64,000 nucleotides of DNA, taken from assembly GCF_037325665.1 (NCBI RefSeq), contig NC_090254.1, forward strand, positions 41,906,917 through 41,970,916, written 5' to 3'. The notes beneath the pieces are model-generated. The model searched no databases, was not told where the DNA came from, and saw only the letters and a program-made list of their open reading frames with translations. The stretch is from Littorina saxatilis. Lineage: Eukaryota; Mollusca; Gastropoda; Littorinimorpha; Littorinidae. The position numbers and the translations under genes were made by a program. Positions 19,301-30,450 of this stretch are shown one piece after another. How positions within the stretch are numbered: position 1 is the stretch's first letter; each line of letters opens with the position of its first letter.

Positions 19301-22300
19301 GGAAGTAGTGATTTGAAGTAGTAGTGGGTGAAATTGTCACCTAGTAGAAGTAGATCCCAAAAAGATGATGTTCCAGGTTAATTTATGGTGCTGGGGAGAT
19401 GATTTGATGACGAATTTGGCAATGAATTTGCCTATGAAACTAAATTCTTACAACTTCTCTGGTACATACCCGTAGTGTCAGGTTATGATTTTCTTGCTTT
19501 TCTTTTTAGGACGGAGATTACAACAAACCAGTGCCAGCTCAATTCACAGAAGACATCAACCATCCCATCAACTGCAGGGCAGGAGAGTTCTTGACGCGAT
19601 GCCAGTACCTGTGTCACAACTGCCAGAGAAATCAGCTGCTGAAAATCAAACAGCTGGCAGCGTTTGTGCCACTGAATGAGGTATAGTGTTGAGATGATGA
19701 TAAGACGAAGAAGAAAAAAATTCAATGTTTCTGATTTCTCGCCCAACCCTGTTTTTTTCCTCCCGATCTTATAACTTTTTTGACGCTTCAAAAAAAAACT
19801 CGATTTTGTAGACTTTACTATTCTCCAACAACCAGGGCACTTAGCTCGCACAATTTCCGGCCAATAAAAAGCTACATGCGTCTGTGTAAAAAGAAAAACA
19901 AACATCAATCCCCACCCCAACCCCTTGGCAAAGCTTCGTGCAGCAAGCTTCATGAAGTAGACTTTGCGAAGTCCAATCAATATCAAGCCTTACCTTACCA
20001 TACCCTACCTTACCTTATCTTACCAGGTAGTGTGTCTTTCCAGGCCACCTTCACCTTACCATGCCTTGTTTTACCTTACCTTACCTTACCTGTGTTTGTT
20101 TCCAGGCTACCTATGATGACGAGATTGCGTTTTACAAGCGGCACCTGGAGAATGTGTACGCCCTGTGTCTGTCGTGCGACGCTGTGATCAAGAGAGAACT
20201 GATGCGGATCGACCACACACTAGAGCGACAGAGGAACCTGTCCGACATCAAAGACTCTCCACCGTCAACAAATTACTTAGCTGAATCAGAGGTTTGAAAA
20301 CAGTGGGACCTTCATTAAATTACATATCTTACCCAACTCACATATAGCAATTAACCCTAGTTCAGTGCTGGATACGCTGTACGCGTCCCCTTGGTAACCA
20401 AGGGAGACCACTCTAAAAAAGAGAGTGCTCTATCCCATAATGCCAGACTAACTACTAGCCTGACTTCCGTATGCGCGCGCATACACCGCCATCTTATCAT
20501 TCCATACTCAGCGATCAGACAAGCTGGTCGCATTTGTGTACGCTCTGGCTGTTGTTCAGCCGGGTTTCTTCTCCTTGGTATTCTTTCGTCGTCTTACCTT
20601 GCCACTGTATTGAGGTGAGATCGTTCTTTGTTTTGTACTTGTTGTAAAGGCGTTGTTTGGCCATTTTTGACTTGTGAAATTTTTTCGAAAAATTTTTTCT
20701 GAAATATTTTGACAAAGTCGTACATGCTATGGCTGATAACGTTAAGAAGAGGCAGAGTTCTAAGCAGGTGGCTGCTGAGTCCTCCCCTCCCAGAAAGATG
20801 CATAGAGAATCTAAACAAACCGTCGCGGGGGTGTTAGAATCTGACTCAGAAAAATGTGTTGATGTTTTGATAGGCATGCCTTCTGCCGCCATTTTGCCGG
20901 CGGCCATTTTGCCGGTGAAACCTTTGGATAAGGTTACTAATGTGGCTAAACCTGCTAAAGCGGTTTCTGCTCCTGCTGTTTCTGGTCTGGCGGCCGCGGA
21001 CGTGGCCTCTCTTTTGCTTGCACTTAGTTCACAGGTTTCTTCACTGGCGGAAGAAATTTCGTCTACACGGGCTGAACTGCGTTCACTCCCTTCTGGGGTG
21101 ACAGGTCCGGCATCTTTGGCAAAGATGGTGGCGGGCCCTTCTGTTACGGTGACTACAGCTGATGTTCATGCTGTTCAGGATGGGGATGAGATTATCCCAC
21201 TTTCGTCGGGTGGTCTGTCTCCTGGTGGTTCGCGGTCACAAGGTATGTTTGCTACACGAGTACCTGGGTTCTCCGGGGAAAGTGTAGCGCGTCTACAGTC
21301 AAAAGTAGCCACGGGCATCGCGCTCACGGGTGAAAGTTCTGATACCCCGCCTGGCCATCGCCGCTCTGTCGGCCGGTCAGGGGGGGGTAAGGACACTGTA
21401 GAGCGTACGGAAGGTTCGTTGCTTTCTGCCGCGCCATTTGACGTTAGGCAGTCTGTGAGACTTCTGCTTCCACCTCCGGGGGAAGAAGGCAGTGGAGATG
21501 GGTCTCTGTTTGACTATGACAGTCAGGCGGGGAGTCAACTCCCGGACTGTACAGATGTGCAGGACGACTGTCTGGGCGATGGCACTTCCGTTCTGGGAGA
21601 GGATGCCGGTGTCCGTTTGCCGTCTAGGTTGGGAAGTGCGGTGGCGCTTGCAGCTGAAACGGCTTCGAAGTACTTTGAAGAGGGGGTGGTGGAGAGCAAG
21701 TCGCAGCTTGCTCCACCGCCCTCGGCTTGGGGGGATTTTCGTGTTGATAAGAATACGAAGGGTTCTTTCAAGTTCATCGAATCGCCTTCTCTGGCGTTCG
21801 AGATGTCGAAGGTGTTGGTGAAGGGTTGGTCTAAGGGGGTGTCTCCTGTTCCGTTGTTGGCACAACACAGGGAGGCTCCCGAGGCGGCTGTACCGTGGTT
21901 AGCGAAGATTGGTCAACAAGTTCCTTGTTCGGCTAATATGCGCAACTTCAAGCTGGTGATCAACCCAGTCAGACTGATTGATTCCTACTCTTTGCCTATG
22001 TCGGTACTACCGGTGACACCGGAACTGACGGCTCTGAGGGAAGATGGCTATTCGAAGGAAAGGCCTGTCCCTTGTACGGAGGCATCTTTGATGTCTTTAG
22101 AGGAGACAGGACGCTCTCTGATGGAGTTGGCCTCTGTGTCAGAGTCACTCCAGAGATCGTTGTCGAGGTCGATTGCTACGTCGCTCGATCCCTTTGAGTT
22201 CCGGTTTGACGCTTCCTCGGAAGATGTGATGACTTTGCTGGCTACTTTGGCCAGGGTGTCACAGGAACAAATGGCGTTGTCGGCTAGATTGTACACTTTT

Positions 22301-25300
22301 GCCGTGTATTCTCGCAGGTCGGCTTTTTTGACGGGGTCAAGAATTAGGGACAAGGTGACGATCGATGCTCTGAAGGTGTCTCCCGTCATGGATGGTTCCC
22401 TTCTGGGTCGCGCATCTTTGGATGCTTTGCAAAAGGAAACGCACGAAGCAAGAGATCTGGCTATAGCCAAGGTTGTTCGTCAAGGTTTTCAGAAGCCTCA
22501 AGGCAAACCTCAGGGTCAAGGCAAGACTCAGTCTTCGTCCGCGCCGGCGGGCAAGACTCAGGGTCAGAACTCTTCTTTTCGGGGTAGGGGGCGTGGTTCC
22601 TCTTCTCAGAGGGGGGGTTCTTTCGGCGGGTCTAGGGGGTCGGGGCGCAAGCCCCACCCCCAATGATGCCCTCCCGAACTTTCGGTCCCGCTAGCCCCCA
22701 CCGTCGTGGTGGCGGGCGGCCCCTCCAGGGCCCTCACTACCTGGTCGCGCTTGGTGGCCAGCCAGTGGGTTTTAGGGGTGGTCAGTTCGGGGTTCCGGCT
22801 ACTCTGGGCAGAGAAGAAGGCACCTCTGTCCAGGATACCTCCGCCTTTCAGATTTCCAAAAGATCCCGAGGCCAAGTTGGCTGTGCAGGGGGAGGTAGTT
22901 GCTCTCCTGCAAAAAGAGGCGATCGAAGAGGTTCGCGATCAGGGATCGTTGGGATTTTACGGCAGGCTCTTTGTGGTGCCCAAAGCATCGGGTGCGTGGA
23001 GGCCAGTTCTAGACCTTTCATGTCTGAACAGGTTCCTGAGAGTGGTAAAATTCACGATGGAAACGCCGGCGTCGGTGAGAGAGGCTCTCCGTCCGGGGGA
23101 TTGGGCCACGTCCATCGATCTCACGGACGCTTACTTTCACGTGCTGATGCACACAGCGGACAGAAAGTGGCTGCGGTTTCGGTGGGGGGAAAGGATTTTC
23201 CAGTTTCGGGCTCTCCCGTTCGGTCTGTCCCTCTCTCCTTGGATCTTCACGATGGTCGTTCGTCAGCTCTGTGCCCTAGTGAGGCAGGAGGGGGTGCGCC
23301 TCAGGGCGTACCTCGACGACTGGCTGATTTTGCACCAGAATCAGACCTTATGCAGCACACACACGCACAGGGTTCTCAGCCTAGCGGGTCAACTCGGGTT
23401 CTCAATCAATGTGGGGAAGTCCGAGTTGGAGCCTTCACAGGGGTTCACTTATCTGGGCATAGAGTTCAACACAGTGGAGTGGTCAGTTCGTCCTGCTCAA
23501 AAGCGGGTGGACAAACTTCAGTCGCTGATCCGGGAGTTGCTCGGAAAGAATGTGGCCTCGGCTCGGGAGTTGTATTCTATCCTGGGTCAGATGGAATCTA
23601 TGGCCTTGCTGGTTCCGTTGGGAAGAGTGCACAAGAGACCATTTCAGGCGGCGGTGCAGGCTCGGTGGGATCAGGCAACTCAAGCTTGGAGTTGTCAGGT
23701 CGAGTTGGGAGATTGGTTCAGGAGCACCACAGGTGTCTGGCTTCTTCCTTGGGTGTCCCAGGGTGTCCCCATCACTCCCCCGGCTCCGGAGAACGATCTG
23801 TTCACGGATGCGTCTCAGACAGGGTGGGGAGCTCATTTGGCGGATCAGACGGCTGCGGGTGTGTGGGACGTCAGTCAAGGGTCCTTGCACATAAACGTCT
23901 TGGAGCTGGAGGCTGTGGCCTTGGGCCTGAGGGCGTTTCTTCCTTCTCTGGCGAGCAGTCATGTCAGAGTACATACAGACAATACGACTGTTGCGGCTTA
24001 TATAAATCGCCAGGGGGGGACGCGCTCGCAGGTTCTGTCAGACAGAGCATGTCGCTTGCTGATGTGGTGCAGTACGCATCACATTCGGTTGTCAGCAACT
24101 TACCTGAGGGGCAAGCTCAATGTGTTGGCGGATGCCCTGAGCAGGGGGGACAAGATACTCCATTCGGAGTGGACCCTCTCGCATCAGGCCTTGGAGCGCC
24201 TTTGGGTTCAGGTGGACAAGCCGTGCATCGACTTGTTTGCGACAAGGTTCTCGGCAAGGCTCCCGCTTTTTGTGTCTCCGTTCCCGGACCCCCAAGCCTG
24301 GGCGGTGGACGCACTCGAGATGGACTGGACGAATCTGGTGGCTTACGCGTTTCCTCCTTTCTGCATTCTGGGCAGGGTAATAAGGAAAGCAGACCTCGAA
24401 AGGCCAGCGCTAGTGCTGGTTGCGCCTCTCTGGCCCAGCCAGCACTGGTATCCGGATCTGGTACGTCTGGCCGTTCGTCCTCCCATCCCGCTCGCTCTAA
24501 GGAAGGGCGAACTTCTGCAGCCTCGGTCAGGCATTCATCACGTAAACCCGCAAATGCTGCAACTTCACGGGTGGGTGTTATCAGAGACTCTCTGCTTAGG
24601 GCAGGGGCCTCTGTGTCTACTCTGAAGCTGGTTCAAAACGCTCACAGAGAGTCGACCAACTCTGTTTACGCTTCGCATTGGTCTTCGTGGTCGAAGTGGT
24701 GTCTTGAGAATAATGTGAATCCTCTGGCGCCTAGGTCTATGCAGTTAGCGAATCACTTGGCGTGGCTAGCTGATCAAGGGGGTTCTCCCTCTTCGTTGAA
24801 GGTTAGAAGGTCGGCAATTGCCTCTACTCTCAGGCAACTTGGTCACAAAGTTAACTTGTCGGGGGTTATCTCCGGCGTTATTAAGGGCGCTTCCCTTAAG
24901 TTGGCTCGTGACAAAACAAAGCTCCCGGCGTGGGATGTTTTTTTGGTGTTACGTTTTCTTGCGTCAGAGGACTTTGAGCCTATCCATTTAGCCAGTCTGG
25001 CAAATGTAACTCATAAAACTCTTTTCTTGGTCTTACTCGCTACGGCTAGACGTGGTAGCGAGGTGCACGCGTTGTCGGGAATGGCAAATGATATCTCCCG
25101 GGAGAAAGACGGTTCTTTTTCTCTTAGGTTCAGGCCTAATTTCTTGGCTAAGAACCAAAAACCAGGTCAACCATCCCCTCTTATCCGTATTCCCCCTTTG
25201 AGCACAATCCTGGCCCCGGGAGATGAGGATGTTTTTAACTGCCCTGTACGAGCACTCAGCAGCTACCTGTCCCGGACTCAGCCTATTCGCTCTATGTCTC

Positions 25301-28300
25301 AGAAACTGCTCTTTATATCACTCAATACGGCTCGGGGGAAGGACATTTCGAAAGTTACGCTAACCAAATGGGTTTCGTCTACCATTCGGAACGCTTATAT
25401 CTGGTGGCAAAGACAATTAGGGGATACCAGAATGGTGTTGCCCCTTACGGCTGCCAGGACTCACGAGGCCAGGGCGTGGGCTTCGTCGTTGGCAGTGCTG
25501 AGATCAGGTCGTCTTTCAGAAGTTCTGGAGTCGGCATACTGGAGATCGGAAGACGTTTTTATAAACTTCTATCTCCGGGAGGTGGCTGGCATACGTCAAG
25601 ATGGCAGCTCTGCTTTGCCCTCTTTGGTGGCTGCAGGGCAGGTTCTTGTGGATTGATATGGTGAGTACCCTCCTCCTATGATAGCAATCTGCTATATGTG
25701 AGTTGGGTAAGATATGTAATTTAATTAAAAATTTTAGTAATAAATTTTCATTTGATTAATATACTTACCCAACTCACATCGTTTATTCCCTCCCGCCTCC
25801 CCGCTGTGGGATTTATGGGGGTCTAAAAAAGGAGTGAGTTGGGCTTCGTATAGGAATGATAAGATGGCGGTGTATGCGCGCGCATACGGAAGTCAGGCTA
25901 GTAGTTAGTCTGGCATTATGGGATAGAGCACTCTCTTTTTTAGAGTGGTCTCCCTTGGTTACCAAGGGGACGCGTACAGCGTATCCAGCACTGAACTAGG
26001 GTTAATTGCTATATGTGAGTTGGGTAAGTATATTAATCAAATGAAAATTTATTACTAAAATTTTTAATTTAAGACCCTGGGGTAAAAGACTCCCTCCCTT
26101 TTAAGACCTTGGTTTTTCACATTGTCTGTTCATAACCTCTGTAATTTTACCTCTGCCCCCCGCGGGTTAGGGGGAAGAATTTACCCCATGCTCCCCAGCA
26201 TGTCGTAAGAGGCGACTAACGGATTCTGTTTCTCCTTTTACCCTTGTTAAGTGTTTCTTGTATAGAATATGGTCAATGTTTGTAAAGATTTTAGTCAAGC
26301 AGTATGTAAGAAAGGTTAAGTCCTTTGTACTGGAAACTTGCATTCTCCCAGTAAGGTAATATATTGTACTACGTTACAAGCCCCTGGAGCAAATTTTTGA
26401 TTAGTGCTTTTGTGAACAAGAAACAATTGACAAATGGCTCTATCCCATCACCCCCCTTCCCTCCGTCGCGATATAACCTTGAACGGTTGAAAACGACGTT
26501 AAACACCAAATAAAGAAAGAAACCTCTGTAATTTTAGGCCTAAACAAAAATAGGTGTGGTTACGGTAACCCGACCTACCCTATTTTTAGGGGCCGACCCT
26601 ATAACTTGTTATTACATTTGTCAAAAAAACAAACAAACAAAAAACCGAGTGCAGAAAATGCAATGAAAGCGAAAGCGCTCGAGTCGCACACTTATTTCCC
26701 TGTCAAGTAGGTTTAATTTGTACACATTAGAAAAATTTAAAAAAAAAATGTGATTGCCTACCTTTCTACCCTATTTTTTTGGCTATGTTACCTTAACCAC
26801 ACCTATTTTTTTTTTTGGCCTTGCCTCCATTTTCAGACCCTTCCTTTTTATTAACACCTCATTTTCTCCTCTTCAAGGAGATTTGAAAATGGAGGTTCAA
26901 ATGTAGTTAATAGTTGAGCTGACTTTGTCTTGCATACATACTTTGCTACAAAGTCTGTACCTTAACAAAGAAAATGAATTAACAGAGAAATCTGTCAAAC
27001 ATGTAAGTTTCGCCACCGTTGAAAATGTTTGGCTGAAACTGAGGTTTGTGTGGCAAAAGAGTTGAGTTTGCCTGCATTGGTGCAAGCTTAGAAGCCTAAC
27101 TCTGGCCTTTTCTTTTCACAGCACCTGATATATACAAGATTATCAACATTAATTAATTACATTATTTTGTTCATGTCAATCACATGAGCACATAATCTCA
27201 TATTTAGCATACTTTATACATGTACCAATTATTATTTTCAGGTTACAGTACCCATGTACAAGACGGTCAACGTAAACCAAGCGATGTTGGTTTCATCGAC
27301 TGCAGCCACGATATTCTGTGCCGTGACGTTCATGGCATGCTGTCTGAGTTGTTACGCACCGCGGCTCTTCCCTCTGGAGCTGGCTGAACATTTCACGTCA
27401 CTGGTCGATGAACTGAGCATCTGCTTGTGCGGACTGATGGTGTGCATTCTTTCCAAACTGATGCTGGGCAAGGGCAGGTGAGAAATGCTACGACCGTTGT
27501 TTTTTTGTTTTTGGGGGGGGGGAGGGAGGGACTGTGCATGCGTTATAGTCTATTTTTTATGGAAGATCTGTTAACTTTCAGCAATGAGTTTCAAACACAA
27601 ATTAAAAGGTGTGTGACAATAAAAAAAAATTCAAAAAATTCCTGATGAAAGTAAGGAGCAACTAGTGAATCAGGGTTTTTAGGTCTCACATACAGGAGTA
27701 CAAAACTGAGGTTTGCAGTCAGAGTCAGAAACAAAGATAGCAAGGCTAACTAGAACTTAAACTGAGGCCATCCATTGACAAGCTACACATTATTTCTCCT
27801 TTTGTTTCAGGTTGTATGTGGGAGATGCAGTGGACATTCTACTGTGGCTTGCTGCCATGCTTGTGTCCTTTTACACAGATGTGAAAACTCCACAACATGT
27901 CGTCACCACAGTAACTCTCTATCTGGCTGTGACGCTGGTTTGTCTGGAAGTGGGACTGGCCATGAAGCACAGACACCCCACCAACACCACATCTACAGTC
28001 ATCAGGAGGTAGGGTGAAGTGGGCTGTAAGAGACGGGCGCAGTGGCGTGGTGGTAAGACGTCGGCCTCCTAATCGGGAGGTCGTGAGTTCGAATCCCGGT
28101 CGCTGTCGCCTGGTGGGTTAAGAGTGGAGATTTTTCTGATCTCCCAGGTCAACTTATCTGCAGACCTGCTAGTGACCTAACCCCCTTCGTGTGTACACGC
28201 AAGCACAAGACCAAGTGCGCACGGAAAAGATCCTGTAATCCATGTCAGAGTGCGGTGGGTTATAGAAACACGAAAATACCCAGCATGCTTCCCCCGAAAT

Positions 28301-30390
28301 ATAGAGTGCTGTCCCTTCTGCGCCGAGCGGCTGCATTTCAGGGCTCTCTCATATTTCGTACTGTGCGCCTTGAGTTGCCTTGTGGTGAGATATGTGCGCG
28401 ATATAAATAGAAGAAGTGGGAGGGGAACTATCTTTACCCTCCCCCCCCCTTGTAAATGGGAGTGTACAGGTTTCACTCCGTTCTTCTGTCTGCACACAGA
28501 TGTCTGTGTTTATGAGAAAGTTGACCTTCATCTCCCGAGCCGGACTGAAGCATAGTGTAGCGAACGCCAAGAAGAAGAAGTAGATGGGCCAATTGATCTG
28601 AAATTTAGTGTGTAGCTTAGAAGTAGGGGATACATGCTCAAAGAACAAGAAAGGTCCCTACCTTTAATGGTAAAGAGGATATGCTGACGACACATGCTAC
28701 GATCTACTGTATATGTTACACGTGAGCTGTTGCGGATCTAAGTTCGATAACTGCTTTTCTTGTTGAGTTCTGTCCCCTGAATGTAGGCTTTGATCACCGA
28801 TCGTTTCACACATATCTCTGCTTTTCGAATAATTTCTGAGTGAAAACTTATGCAGGTTATCGCTTGATGGATGCATACCAGGCGCAAACAGCGATGCAGT
28901 GTCAGAGGCTGTCTCGTCAGTCAGCACCAGTTGCCGTAGGCAACGCAATTCACCTTTCAGCGATGGCGGAGACGGACCTTCAACTCCTCAGCTGAGCACT
29001 GCCAGCAGTGGAAAAGAAACCATGAGATTTGCAAATGGAGATGCTGGTGGGTTGTTTGGAAACGACCTTGACATGACCTTGAGAAAGCGGGACAGGAGAG
29101 AGCAGAAGGGAGACTTGGACGGAGTACAGAAGGACCTTGGGTCTTTTCTGATTGGACCGCGCACCAGTGAATCAGGTACACATGCAGAGAGCGCTGCACA
29201 CTGAGCTTGTTTTTGTTGTCAAGGAGATTTTGGTTTGATCTTGCTTTGGATAACCTTCAATCATTTGTTGGAAGTTTTTTTTCAAATATGGGCAGTTGAA
29301 ACTTACTTAATAAAAGAAACTTCAAAAATGAGAGTTAAAGTGAAAAGAACCGCCCAAAGAAACAAAATAAAAAACGGAAAAATAATATAAAATTTTGTTT
29401 TTTTGAAAACCAAAATTGAAATTAGAAGAAGAAAAAAACAAACAAAAAGGATTGTAGGTTTTGTTTGGGTGATATTTAGCTACTAGAAATTACAGAGATG
29501 TATCTTTCTTTCAGGTTATAGTACAGGGAGATCTTCACCCTTCAGTCAGAACTCCTTCGGACCAGTGACGGGTGAGCCCAACTTGAGCTCAGGCATTTTA
29601 TTTCCACGGCCGCTCATTTCTCCACCCAGGCTGAGTGTTGTATCGTTCTCTCCATCGTCAGGTAAAGAACATGTTGCAAATTTCAGCTATTTTCTACATA
29701 TCTGTCTGTGTGTAGAAGGAGGAAAGGGAGGGGTGGGGGGGGGGGGGGGGGTCACGCATGTGTTCTTCCTGACATATTTGATTATGAGTTGGGTTTTTGA
29801 TAACGATGAGGCCAAAGTAGAAGCAATGAAGAAAATAGATTTGCTCTAACAGTTTCTGTTTTGGAACTCACTCACCAGCAGTTGTGTACCGGCACCGTTG
29901 GCCTAGTGGTAAGGCGTCCGCCCCGTGATCGGGAGGTCGTGGGTTCGAACCCCGGCCGGGTCATACCTAAGACTTTAAAATTGGCAATCTAGTGGCTGCT
30001 CCGCCTGGCGTCTGGCATTATGGGGTTAGTCACGGCTAGGACTGGTTGGTCCGGTGTCAGAATAATGTGACTGGGTGAGACATGAAGCCTGTGCTGTGAC
30101 TTCTGTCTTGTGTGTGGCGCACGTTAAATGTCAAAGCAGCACCGCCCTGATATGGCCCTTCGTGGTCGGCTGGGCGTTAAGCAAACAAACAAAACAAACA
30201 AGCAAGCAAACAAACAAACAAACAAACAAACAAACAAACAAACACACAAGCAGGCAATCAAACAAACAAACAAACACAAGCAAGCAAGCAAACAAACCAA
30301 CAAACCAACAAACCAACCAACAAACAAACACACACACACACACAAGCAGGCAAGCAAGCAAACAAACAAACAAACACACACACACACAAA

Positions 30391-30450
<60 letters not shown>

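Larger units (their letters stand above)
20314..26068 (+). mobile_element. DIRS-1: DIRS-like tyrosine-recombinase retrotransposon, looks whole
   Basis: Left terminal repeat 20314-20503 and right 25853-26068 are inverted and appear identical over about 160 bp. An internal complementary region (about 25688-25790) carries the inverse of the left outer end followed by the inverse of the right outer end, the diagnostic DIRS layout. Parts in order: gag-like frame, reverse transcriptase/RNase H frame, and an overlapping frame ending in a tyrosine recombinase. No target duplication, as expected for this order. No breaks were noticed; the matching ends imply a recent insertion. It sits in TMEM201 intron 4 in sense orientation. 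Confidence 0.93.

Noticed and set aside
20030-20105. Alternative acceptor or duplicated exon start before TMEM201 exon 4
   Set aside because: TTTCCAGGCCACC resembles the real acceptor, but the sequence after it is TACCT repeats and does not code the conserved YDDE segment.
21175-21868. Antisense frames in the DIRS-1 gag-like region
   Set aside because: GC-rich shadows of the sense frame without motifs.
28030-28110. tRNA gene
   Set aside because: Boxes A and B are present, but a SINE body and target duplication follow; the same holds at 29890, 47846, 48930, 58700 and 62920.
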